From the NCBI GenBank assembly GCA_000727475.1, contig KL647302.1, positions 809,449 to 873,448 on the forward strand: a DNA stretch of 64,000 nt. The letters are read 5' to 3'. The translations under genes were made by a program, and so were the position numbers. Position 1 is the stretch's first letter. Every line of letters starts with the position of its first letter. This stretch comes from Sarcocystis neurona. Taxonomy: Eukaryota; Apicomplexa; Conoidasida; Eucoccidiorida; Sarcocystidae. Below are positions 46,473 through 56,917 of the stretch, piece by piece. The notes beneath the pieces are model-generated. The model was not told the DNA's origin, made no database searches, and saw nothing but the letters and a program-made list of their open reading frames with translations.

Positions 46473-47394
46473 CAGAAGTTCTTCATTTACATTCTGGCAC
46501 TACGCCGGTAGTCTTTTTCCTGTACTGCCTTTATCGAAAAGACTTTGTACTTTTGCGCAAAGTGTCGCAGTTACAGTTGAGGTTCTTCGTTGTACAAACG
46601 GAAAGACAAATATTGCAAGAACTCGTTTTACTGAAAACCCTAGCGAGTCACCTGTACAAAACAGTCGGCAGCTGAGTTGCTGTGTTCTACGGCACTGCCG
46701 AAGGACATCCGGCTCAAAACCTCGGTAGGTGCAGCGGCAAGGCGGCTACGATGTACATCTGAAAAGCTGTGCACTTGCACATATTCAGGCACCAATACAT
46801 TCCTCCTATCTGCAAATCACACCTTTTCTGCACGCCTTTCGTTCCGTCGAATTTGTGTCGGTTGTAGAACTCGCCTCGATGCGTCACCGGCTGGCGTCTG
46901 CCTCTTGCTTCTACTGAAGTTATTTGAGTTCCTGACGGGGAAGTGCATATTTTGCTACCTCTCGTTTGATATCACTGCTGCAGGTGTTACGGATCGCTTA
47001 CTTTTCAAAGCTTCCCCTCCTATTCAAATGAGAAAGTGGCCGCTGCACACCTTGTGCCAGCCCTGAATGCGTATTGTGTTCTTCCCTGAGGTTGCTGAGA
47101 TCTACACAAAACGATTACCAGGGTATCACGACAAACCTGCGTCCACTGGATATTTTTTGCCGCTGCGGAACCAGAGCAGCTCACAGCTCCTACATGACAC
47201 ACAACGCCTTGTTGAAAATGACCCCTGCTCTCATCACTGATTGGGATCCCTCAATAGCGGGTAGCTGGAATTCACTGCCCTCGTCTCGTCGTTTGAGAGC
47301 TGCTGCGGCTTTCGCCGTAGCTTGCCACTTATGGAGTCTTCTTCTGTCTGTTGCTGGTGCTGCAACCGTTTCAGTCGTGGAATGCTACCACTGA
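46473..47394 (+). CDS. TA4/SAG-like surface antigen gene, last three exons
   Basis: Exons 46,473-46,724, 46,984-47,035 and 47,122-47,394 join in frame (phases 2 and 0) with donors GTAGGT and GTGGCC and acceptors GCTGCAG and TTACCAG. Landmarks in order: VEVLRCTNGKTNIARTRFTE, recalling the Cys...Asn-Ala-Arg...Phe-Thr start of Eimeria TA4-type antigens; CYGSLTFQSFPSYSNEK, recalling their Tyr-x-x-x-Phe...Phe and Tyr-x-Asn motifs; IFCRCGTRA then ALLKMTPALI, recalling the Cys-Arg and Thr-Pro-Ala-Leu part; and a C-terminal hydrophobic tail (RAAAAFAVACHLWSLLLSVA) like a GPI-attachment signal. The known family is secreted, GPI-anchored and displayed on invasive stages. The match is by eye and moderate. 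The 5' exon with a signal peptide was not fixed; 45,452-45,625 is a candidate. Confidence 0.45.
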
Positions 47395-47525
47395 CGCGTG
47401 TACTTTGCTTCGATCCCTGCATGCATATCGTAGCTCCCTCCTGATAGAGAGCAGTAGTTACCTCAGAACCAAGGTAGTGCTACACTTGAGTACTGGCAAC
47501 TGCTAGTGCCTGCCAGCTACCCAAA

Positions 47526-48018
47526 CTATAGTCGTGACCTAGAAGCCAGTTCGTCCGCAGTTGCTGTCGCCTCATCAGAGGATTCCACGGGTGAAGTCGC
47601 AGACTGTTGCACACTGCTCCTCAGTCCCCCGCCCATGCCCTCCACCGCACCGCCTATCGACCTGCGAGGGTCCCGTGGCAGCGTCGAGTCGCGCTTCGGA
47701 TGAAGGGGTGCGTAGCTCATACCGCCTCGAGAACCGGATCGAGGACGCGCTGTAGTGCCGCCTCTACTGCAAAAAGCGAATACATTGAACAGAACCACAT
47801 CGACCGCCGTGCTTGGCTCAGCGACATACGTGGACACAAACGCGGCAGAGTCGCAAGCAACAACTCGCAACCGTGGCAGTGCTGAAGCGCGACTTGGAAG
47901 AAGGGAAGCGGATAGCGGAGGCAGCGTCCCATTCAGTAGTATCACCAAGGAGCACTGACAGCAGCAGCCACGCCAGACAGAAAAAGACACTAGCCATCGC
48001 GTGCCGAGTAAGAAGTAC
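47526..48018 (-). CDS. exon 6: C-terminal tail of the membrane protein
   Basis: Acceptor GTTGATGCAG ends at 48,019; 493 bases to TAG. Begins with a moderately hydrophobic part and ends Ser/Arg/Gly-rich (SYAPLHPKRDSTLPRDPRRS). Another frame in the same bases would begin MASVFFCLAWLLLSVLLGDT, like a signal peptide, but lacks continuation. Confidence 0.65.
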
Positions 48019-51000
48019 CTGCATCAACTTCTGCACGCGACACAAGAAAGCAAGCCGCGAAACACCACGAAAGGCAACCGCTGCAGTCAGATGATGCTGC
48101 CAACAAAGAGAGAGCAGTTCACTTCGCGGAATGCGTACTAGAAGAGCAGCTTCGCCTCAGTGCAACGTGACTGAATTACTTCGGCGACGTGTGTCTATAC
48201 GACATTCAGAGAAAAATGATAGGCATAATGAAGAAGGCGGCTCTCATGACAACTGAGGTGGAATAACAAACGCCAAAAAACGCTACGTGGCTCTGCCGGA
48301 ACAGAATGACAAGACGACGAGGGGTAAGCTGAAGTATAACGATCTCTGACGTTCTTCCGTTCCAGTCTCTTACCTGGTTCTCATGCGAAATCGAATGTAT
48401 CGGACATTGATTTCCAGACCAGTGAGGATGGGGACAAAACCGATGACAATTCCGCCCAGCAGGCCTGCCACGCCTCCAACTGAAAAGCAGTACCCTCACA
48501 GACACAAAAAGCTTACCCTCTAGACACGTAAATGCGTGCGCTCTAATAATTTTTACTCCTTCCTCCATCGAAGTGCTGTGCTGCTTAACGCTTGTTGCCA
48601 TAACTGACGTGTCTCTGTTTTTGTGAGATAAGCAAACACACGCCAGTGTATGTGTCCCCACCGACGCTGGACCTACACCTGTGTATATGTGTGTACGCAT
48701 GCATATACGTATACATATGTATATATGTATGTATATATACATGCACATAGACAGGAAGAAATAAGCTAAGTACTCAGTGCGGTGTCGTTTTTTATCATAT
48801 AGATATATGTGTGTATAAATATATATATATATATGTACATAGACAGATGGGAATAAGCAAAGAACACAGTGTGGTGTCGTCATTCATCAAATAGATACAT
48901 ATGCATATATATACATATACATGCACATGGACAGATAGGAATGAGCAAAGTACCCAGTGTGGCGTCGTCTTTCATCAAATAGATATATGTGTATACATAT
49001 ATATATATATACGTACATAGACAGATAGGAATATGCAAAGTGCCCAGTGCGGTGTCGTCCTTTATTATATAGGTGGACTCAAAAGAAAAAATCAGGACAA
49101 GAGCGGTGTAATACCTATGCACACGCCTTCATATAGAATAAATCTGCAAAGGTTAGAATGTCTACGTATAGCATGTCTGCGTACGTTTTGTCATCCACCG
49201 AGGTCTCATGCAGCCCAATAGTAATACGCAATCATAATAATGAGACCTAGTACGTGACACGAGTGCATGTCCACACACCAGCACAGGAGCGAAGACGCAC
49301 ATTCTCGGCCACCTTCACCTGGGTGTGTAGCTCAGCAGAATCTCAACACCTCAGCACTGTCTCCCACGGTGTAGCAGGGACTCCGTCCATTCGCGATCAC
49401 GGGATGAAGTATACATACACTTGTTTCGAAACTCAGGGACACTCAAACAATGTTCGGGCCTAAACAGACAGTCTGGCGCTACACTAGTACACAGGGTTAC
49501 AGGCCTGTGTACTGACATCGACAGAATAAGCCTGTGGATGCGTGATCACCAATATTTCTCAACTTCTGATACATGAATGTACGAGAGAGCGACTGTGAAT
49601 ACTAGGAACCCGTCACTGCAGTCGACGCTGAGTCGGAAGTATGCATTCAGCTATGTGGGCATACCTTGCTTTGCTGCCAGAAGCTCTGTGCGTAAACACA
49701 ACTGCTGCCCACGCAGAGTTCACAAATTCAAAGGAGATATGCCGTATCGTCTCCGACACCTAAGTTCCTCAGTTTCAGGTGGATTGTCTTATCTACATTA
49801 GAGCTTGTTCGACGTACGAGAGAGCGGCAACGCAGTCGGACTGATGAGCGCGGCGACTGTAGCGGCGCTCACAGCTCCTCCTAGCGCACCGAGCCACGCC
49901 CCTCGTGTACCCACGAGAACGATAGACACAGCAAAGTCCATGAAACCTGCTCCCGCAAACAGCGCCATGGTCCAGCACGAGCTGACGAGCCCGCCTAGTA
50001 GCAGGCCAGGGATAAGTCCTACGAACAGCAAGGCACACCAAGCAGATATGGATCATGAACAGAGACATACGACGGCAAAGTCATCTGGTTCTGTGCTTGT
50101 ATATACATACGTACGTATATACGGTTGACGCGCGAAGTAGCGGGCCATCAAGCGTTGCAGGCTCTTAGCGGCAGCACTGCAGGGGCATGTATTAATTTCA
50201 GCAATTGTTCTGCTGACTTTTTTGTATAGCCTAACACGCGGATGGGTAGCATTTGTATTGAATCAACGTATCACATTTCTCCATGAATAGAAACTTGCGC
50301 TTGTCTAAGTACGCATTTGTGTATCTGTGGGGGTGTGTCGGCATTGAATATCTGGAACGCATGAATTGAAATTACGCATCTTGCACGAAGACGCTCCAGA
50401 ATATTGTAAGCACTGCAGGGCTTTGATAGTGTAAGTCAGTTGCCCATTTGACGCACCTCAAGTGCATTGAGCTGTGCGCAAGACGCAAATTCGAACCCGT
50501 AGGCATACACTAACGTTGAAGAGTAGGCCACAGGTATCTTTAAATCTGCGGACAATCCGGAACTGCCTGACTTCCTCTACCGGCACTAACGTCGTACGCG
50601 ACAGGCTTTCACATCACGGGCTCAACCTCAAAGGTGTCTCCCGATAGTGTTACTTCGAACCTTACGGATTACGCGCCACTTCAGTGTTACCGCTGCGTGA
50701 ACAGACAAGTTGTGCGTGCACGAGACACGATTTTCTGCGTATAGAGGGGGCAGACAATACCAGTACAACACTAGCAGAGCATGTGTGGAGCAGCTCTGTG
50801 AAAAAATATTCCAAGGAAATGCTCCCACTTCGTGTGCGCGGTGGTTCAAAGGCTAACTAGAATTACTGGTGCCGCTCGCAGCGGGCGTGTGTTGTGTTCA
50901 ATTACAGGAGGACACAAGCTTACCGAGAGCAGCAGCCAGTAGGAGGATCCAGCCCCCTCCGCGCATAAAACTCTTCGACATGCATCCCTGCGAAGACGAG

Positions 51001-53839
51001 TGGCAAATGATAGAGACGTCAAACGTATTCGTGCCGCTGATACACATGTGCCACCAGTGCGGACGCTTGCACAGCTTCTTTTGAGTTTAAAATATACGCA
51101 AGAGTACACTGCGATTCAAGCGCTTGCGCGCGGGTTCACACACGTAAAACAACACATACTTAAAGTACGACTCAAAAACCTCGAGTACTCTGATATTTTT
51201 AAGCAGGTGGAGACGCAGTGTTCCAAGCAGTATCGAATGCCGGGTAACATCATTTCAAGTTTCTGTATTAAGTCATTGAAGAATTTCCACATTCAGGCAA
51301 CCATTAACTCTATGTACCGTCATGTGTTCCTCTACTCCGCATGCTCGTGAGTCTACGTATCGGTATCTGCGTCAGATAGTGGACAGGGTAGTATCAGCAC
51401 AATATTGGTTCGGTGCTGTCACAGGTGTGGAGAAAGAGTGATTTCTGTACACTGCTCGCACCTGGTGAGCAAGGTTTTTCTAAAGCTGCTACTATGCAGA
51501 ATCGGATCCCACGGGTCGTAGAACATACGTAATAGTGAGGAGAAAGTCTTTCAGTGTATGCCTTCGGGGACTTTTAATGGTTAGAAAATTTCAGACATAT
51601 GTGAGAATCTAATGGGTGCACCTCCTGTGCAGTGAATGCTTCAGATAAAGCCACGGTACAGAAAACAACGTCCTCACATGTCACCAGCAGGCCCAGATAC
51701 TCTACAGATTCCTACGCATTCACGTACTGCAGTTAATAATCTCGGTTCTTACTTTGGAGAAGAGATTTCCCATAAGAATTATCTCGACCAACAACGCAAT
51801 AAGGCAGATAACGAAGATAAGGAGCGACGTGACTGCCACGGGAACGCACGTGCAATCGTTCGCGCATGTGCTTCCTCCCTGAGGACGTAACAGCAACAAA
51901 AACAACTCCAGAGGGCACCACATCACAAGCTATCCACCTGCCAGCAGACGCCGTGTTTTGTTTCTGAAGCTGGTGACTTTGGATTCCGACGTTTGAACCA
52001 CCAGACTCACGCCTCACTTTCCAAAGTCAAGCAATACAAACAAGGTATATGTACATTGTGAACATGCGTTTACTGGAGCCGAGGGCAAGTGGACAAGCAC
52101 CACAGCAGACACGTAAGCACACGCACCCGCACACACTAGCTGAACCGGAGCGACCTAAAACACTGAGAATCCACACCCGGATACAGAGCTGTAGATGAAA
52201 CAGGTGTGTTTTTTTGCAGCCGTGTCTTGCGTGTACGTGTAGCTCTTCCACCCCGTCATGTGCGCAGCCTCACTATCTGTGCAGTCCTCTAACATGCGAT
52301 GCTTACAGGACTTATCAGGTGGAAAATCGGCTACAATGTTCCGTGTTAGCCTTCTGTATTTTGACCTGCTTAGGTGCTATGAGATGCATTCACAGGCGCA
52401 GCGTGTACGTCGGCCCCTTGTACCTGATCTGGCCCTCCCGCCGCCTGTACAGATACGGTGCCACCTGCTGCGGTTGTTTGTAGTCCTGTCTTCTCCTTTT
52501 CAGGGGTTGCTTCTGTGGACTCTGTAGGAATTGATTCAGGGGGGGAATGGGCAGGAGTGGGCGCGCCCGACGGGGGGGCAGCGGCCAGTGGTGCAGCGCT
52601 CGTCGTTGTCAAAGGGGCTGGGCCACCAGCTGGTGGCTGCACCAGCCCTTCTGTTGCCGACGATGGTGCGAAAGGTGATGGCGACGATGCCGCGGGAAGA
52701 GACAGAGGAACTCCTGCTACAGCTGAAGGTGCTTGTAACCCGCCAACACTTGGACTGGTAGTCACAGGCACAGCGGCGAGCTGCGTCACTGGCGATGGGG
52801 AGGGCAGTAACACCGCTGACGCACTCGGCAGCGCAGTAGCATTTGCAGCACTGTCAGGTGCAGTCAGCGTAGGCTGTCCCGCTATTGTGGGTTGAGAGAG
52901 AGGTACAACAGGCAGTGTCCCGCCTCCCGTTTGCAGCGGAAGTGTCGTAGTTCCGCCAGGCACGGTACCAGCAGCAGGTGCAGCTACAACTGCAGATGGG
53001 ATTGCTGGTCCTGGCAACAAAGTTGCCCCTGAGAGCACTGACTCTGATCCTGCCAGCGCTACTCGTGCAGTTGGTGTGCTTAATGACGAAGCAGAAACAG
53101 CAGGAGATGGTAAAGGAATCAAAGACGGCGCAGCCAACAATGTCGTAACGTGTGCTGGAGGGGGTGTGGCTGTAACTGTTGCATATTGGAGCGCTACTGT
53201 GTTGCCAGGGGGTTGGGACGGCATAGGAATACCGACGCCACCTGCTGTGCTGGCTGAAGGCTGTGCTTGGATCGAACTCGTGGCGCTGGCTTGTGGTGCG
53301 TCGGTAGATTCAACAGCCCCATGGCTACGTTCTTGCTCGCGTTGAGACAACAGAGAGACTTTCTCCCGTCCAGAAACAACATGCTGTCTAAACTCACTGA
53401 CGATACCCTGGCTGCTCCTAAGGTTATTGAGTGGACTCATCTCTTGAACGTTCGCGGTGACAGCAGCATTCGGCTGAATTCCACCGTTTTCGAAATGCGG
53501 TTCGATGGGAACTTGTCGGGTTCGTACGACGCTCAGCTGCTGTACTCCACTTTGTGAGAGGCTGAGCTGATGTTGGCGTTCTGTAGCGTGGTGTTTGACA
53601 GCAGTTCCCACCGCAAACGAATGAGAGATAATCCCAACAAAAAGTACCACCAGTCTCCCGTTGAGGCCCCATCGTTGCAGTTTCTTGAAGGTGTTGCTGT
53701 TGTCGAGGGGGTTTCGGCTACGCAGAACTTCTACTGCCGCGAGTATCACCTTATTACATGCTACTGAAGAATACCACCTGTACGTTTGTGCGTCCAGCCC
53801 AGGAGCGCCCGCGCTGACCAGAGTGCGAGTGATCGGCAT
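47526..53839 (-). CDS. six-exon multi-pass membrane protein with mucin-like region (801 aa)
   Basis: Not recognised. Exons 53,839-52,424, 51,878-51,753, 50,987-50,924, 50,018-49,818, 48,479-48,374 and 48,018-47,526 join at GT-AG sites (donors GTACAA, GTAAGA, GTAAGC, GTACGT, GTAAGA) with all five phases matching and one stop, TAG at 47,526. Layout: polar N-terminus; hydrophobic segment near residues 60-80 (GRLVVLFVGIISHSFAVGTA); Gln/Ser-rich part; an Ala/Pro/Ser/Thr-rich stretch of about 270 residues that could be O-glycosylated; a membrane helix in exon 2 (LLIFVICLIALLVEIILMG); Gly-rich hydrophobic segments across exons 3-5 (LIPGLLLGGLVSSCWTMALF; GGVAGLLGGIVIGFVPILTG); and a Ser/Arg tail. The first Met is assumed. 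Parasite surface or secretory-organelle location is inference. Confidence 0.75.
48374..48479 (-). CDS. exon 5: Gly-rich membrane segment
   Basis: Acceptor CTGCTTTTCAG and donor AG|GTAAGA; 106 bases. GGVAGLLGGIVIGFVPILTG is followed by a basic stretch (NVRYIRFRMRT) that would face the cytosol by the positive-inside rule. Confidence 0.75.
48743..49078. repeat. minisatellite of about 90 bases, four copies, with TA-rich arms
   Basis: Units start at 48,743, 48,835, 48,923 and 49,013. Each has a GC-richer half containing CAGTGYGGYGTCGT and a TA-rich half. The array lies in the intron between exons 4 and 5 of the membrane-protein gene. Confidence 0.85.
49818..50018 (-). CDS. exon 4: Gly-rich membrane segments
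   Basis: Acceptor CTGTTCGTAG and donor C|GTACGT; 201 bases. About three hydrophobic segments with Gly every third or fourth residue (for example GAWLGALGGAVSAATVAALI). Confidence 0.75.
50924..50987 (-). CDS. exon 3: Gly-rich hydrophobic segment
   Basis: Acceptor CGTCTTCGCAG and donor G|GTAAGC; 64 bases. Codes a basic turn then RGGGWILLLAAAL. Phase 0 in, 1 out. Confidence 0.7.
51753..51878 (-). CDS. exon 2: Cys pair and membrane helix
   Basis: Acceptor TTACGTCCTCAG and donor AAA|GTAAGA; 126 bases, phase 0 on both sides. GGSTCANDCTCVPVAV leads straight into a strongly hydrophobic helix. The three Cys just outside the membrane could form disulfides. Confidence 0.75.
52424..53839 (-). CDS. exon 1: anchor and mucin-like region of the membrane protein
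   Basis: 472 codons, phase 0 end at CAG|GTACAA. Carries the first hydrophobic segment (about residues 60-80) and the Ala/Pro/Ser/Thr-rich region, with few charged residues from about residue 200 to 440 and a short acidic end. Confidence 0.75.
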
Positions 53840-53895
53840 TTCTTTGCTACCCCTGCTGCTGCTGCACGACGTCGGACGCCGGGCAGAAGCCCTCG

Positions 53896-54522
53896 TTAGC
53901 GGGCCACGTGTGGAACGGCATCAAGAGGATACAAGCCGTACACCTGTTTTAGAGGTGCGGAACTTCCAAATGTCGTGCCTGTTGAATCTGAACGATAATC
54001 CCAACGCCGAGCGCCCATCGGAATTTGTGAACAAGCGCACCAGAGAGACCACAGTGGCACGGCAGTGGCAAGCGGATGAAGACGAGCCCTGCCGATCTGC
54101 GATGCACTGGGAAGCGGCGACTGGGAATTGGCCTGCAGCAGATGTACTTCTGACACGGGAGAGAAGCTGAAGAGCGCGAAGTAAAGTTTACCTTTTCCGA
54201 CGCGACGGCGAGCAGTGGCAACATGCAGCAGCAACGACTGTCGAGGCATGAAAACACCTTTACCTGGGTAATGGCGTTGCACACGCGTTTCACTACCACA
54301 TAAATCGTTCTTCTTCTTTACCACAGAAAGGACGAACCTGAAACTCATACCACAGAAGATAGAAAGCTGCGTCCGATGGGCTTCACCGCGGCGCTGCTTC
54401 TTCTATCGCCGAAACTGGCGGTGCTACTGCGGGCGAACCAGATGGCAGTGGATTGCTATCATTCTGAAGAATCGAAGTTGTACACTCCCGCCATGTAAAA
54501 CGAATAGTCGCGTCTGTTGTGT
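53896..54522. other. region upstream of the membrane-protein gene, competing ORFs
   Basis: A plus frame (to 54,170) is polar and protein-like near its end (RNFQMSCLLNLNDNPNAERP), and minus frames are also open. Neither has convincing splice sites. It may hold promoter and untranslated sequence of the minus gene. Confidence 0.3.
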
Positions 54523-54852
54523 TTAGGCTGCTGTCGCGTAACATCTACCGGCGTGAACTCGGAACTCGTAGTGGCATTCCGCTGTCCCTGCTACATAGGA
54601 AGAGACGGCCGCCGGTGAGCTGTTGCCGCTCGTTGAGAGGGCAATTGAGACGCAGAGCACAGCATCAGAAGAGGTCCACCGATTAAGCGGACAAACATGT
54701 GCACAAGGATGCATACATTTGCTGAGTTGCTGCAACACACACGAGCTACACGAGTACGCAGATTTTTGTGATAACCGCTGGTAGCAACAGGCTTTTTCTT
54801 CGTCGTTTACTGCTATTTTGGCAGCGGTGGAAAAGTCGCGCTGCGCGCACAC
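54523..54852 (-). CDS. possible small Cys-rich ORF
   Basis: Open for 109 codons (FSTAAKIAVNDEEKACCYQR, then several Cys). No signal peptide in frame and no splice support. Weak call. Confidence 0.25.
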   Translation of the reverse strand: MCAQRDFSTAAKIAVNDEEKACCYQRLSQKSAYSCSSCVLQQLSKCMHPCAHVCPLNRWTSSDAVLCVSIALSTSGNSSPAAVSSYVAGTAECHYEFRVHAGRCYATAA

Positions 54853-55427
54853 TGGTCGTGTTTAACAGCTAAATAAGGGGCGTAGGGAGCAGGGCTTCTC
54901 AAATGGTTACCACACAGAGCCATCATGTCTGAACCTTTTGCGTACATCTTAACTTCCCACACATATACACGCAAGACAGCAAAAGTCAGTAACTGTTCGA
55001 AAGCCTTGGAAAATTTATAGCACATCTACAGGCAGCTGAGCAGAATGAGATAACCGCTTATACCAAAAACTACGACGTAAAGGGACGTAACGGACACACT
55101 GGCACGCGTGGAAGGAATACAGAGCAGCACGTGTCCAAATTACTGCGAATTTACACTGGAGAGGAACATCGATAGTGATTCAGAAGGACCCAGGATGGCA
55201 CGTCACAACAGCGCTCCACAACAGCCGGGCAGTAGAGCACTCCCACAAAATGCCACCCAGATTTGCTTCTTCGTTTTCTGCCGTGCTTACACATTCCACC
55301 GAAGTGCTTGAAGACACGTTTATAGTCTTCTGCGTCCTGTGTGCTCCCCCTCTACACCTACACCTGTATATATCCTTTGTTGCTCCGTAAGCTCGTGTGC
55401 ATTTGCGTTGAATAATGCTCATGTGCG

Positions 55428-55733
55428 GTGGGCGATCCAGCGGAACTACGCGCAAATTCAGTTGTGCCTCCCAAGTTTGACGTGAAAATCTACGAACGCT
55501 CTGCTACGACACGCGGGCGGCTTTTCTGTACTACGTCACCGTTTCTGCCAGAGAGCTCGTACCGCGTTGTGGCATTTGTCGTAGTCAGTATGCTGTTGAT
55601 CGCCTCTACGGCTGGTTGCGACACCGTGAAAGCCGCGTATGGACATGGAACAGACAGCGACAAATCCGTGAGCAATGTACCAGCGCGTATGACAGTGTCC
55701 ACCCTGCCGCAGGGTACGACCAGATTTCAGTAG
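55428..55733 (+). CDS. ORF with one membrane segment
   Basis: Not recognised. The plus frame reads a polar start (PPKFDVKIYERSATTRGRLF), a hydrophobic helix (YRVVAFVVVSMLLIASTAG) and a polar Ser/Thr/Asp-rich part to TAG at 55,733. It could be a signal-anchor exon of a secreted protein. No sure donor was found. Minus ORFs on the same bases are weaker. Confidence 0.4.
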   Translation: MGDPAELRANSVVPPKFDVKIYERSATTRGRLFCTTSPFLPESSYRVVAFVVVSMLLIASTAGCDTVKAAYGHGTDSDKSVSNVPARMTVSTLPQGTTRFQ

Positions 55734-55734
55734 G

Positions 55735-56917
55735 AAGGAAAAAAGGGTACGAAGTCGTTGGCCGTACTGTACCGCAGCAGGAAATTTCTTATTTGTGTGT
55801 GCAAACGTGTACAAATCTCATGTACGTACGTGTCAGCATATCTCCGCCTCCGGTTGGGAGGGTGAGTGAACGGGAAAACAAGAACTTATGCGGAGGATAT
55901 CGACAACGTCGCATCTTTGCTCAATTTACAACATGTGTACGTGTACGTACGATACACGTATGCCACTAGAGACTTCAGAACCTTCGAGTGCTTTCTAGTG
56001 TATTGTCCCTGAGGAAAGTTAAGTTTGCACTTTGGGGGACATCTTAAACTTCAGCTCCTCCGCGTTACCCACTTAACATTAAAAGATTTACCATTAGTAA
56101 AAGGGAACGCTGGTACCACGCGTACGTACACATTCTGAACACGTTACACTGGCTAAACTCCAGCATTATCGTGCCACCGGCTTTACATGTGGCGGTCTTC
56201 ACGTAGTCAACACAAATAGACACGTAATCATACATATGTATATATATATATATGAATAGAAAAATATAGTGGCTCCTGGTACCGTTTTTGCAGACGGTGG
56301 CTGTCGCTTTGCCGTGGTCTTACCGCTCGTGTGGACGCAGGAGGCGCTGTACTTGTTAGTATACATTCGCGCCGTCCACACGTACAGCGCTACTCTACAC
56401 AACCGTACACCTATATATTACTGTGGGCGTCTGATTCCCACACCCAAAACATTCTGTGTGTGCCCACACGCTTATGGAGAGTCTTGGTATTACCATGTTG
56501 GCAGTCGTGGGAACTATGTGACACTTTCGTTCGCGATATTCATCCTGACTCTGAAAGGCTGTTCTTACATTCTACAAAGATCTCACCGGGGTTTGGAGTA
56601 TGTGTATACAGCTACACTCGATGTATGTACACCGCAATCGCTTTCGATAGAGGCGCGTAGTAGAGATGGGTTTCCCTACAGCTGGACGCAGAATTGCGCT
56701 CCGGCACATATCTACATATATACATACATGTGAGTACCCGGTGTTCACTCTACACAGGGACACACATATGTAAACACACGTACACGTGTATTTGTGGGTA
56801 CATGAAGATACATAGTGTGCCTAAAGATGTGCGGCGACGGGAGAGATCCCACGTGACCCTGGTGGTAAGAGACGACTGCACAGCATCGCGGGCAGGTGAC
56901 ATTCTACGTTGTCGGCC
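55735..56917. other. gene-poor stretch
   Basis: A TA run near 56,235-56,254. One plus ORF (56,269-56,733) is open for 154 codons but Tyr/Val/Cys-rich without splice context. Nothing firm. Confidence 0.35.

Noticed and set aside
47506..47958. Plus-strand Ser/Ala-rich ORFs
   Set aside because: They are antisense to exon 6 of the membrane-protein gene, which has frame-matched splicing and a stop.
48206..49122. Tyr/Ile-rich minus ORFs across the minisatellite
   Set aside because: They are produced by TA-rich repeats inside an intron and have no independent support.
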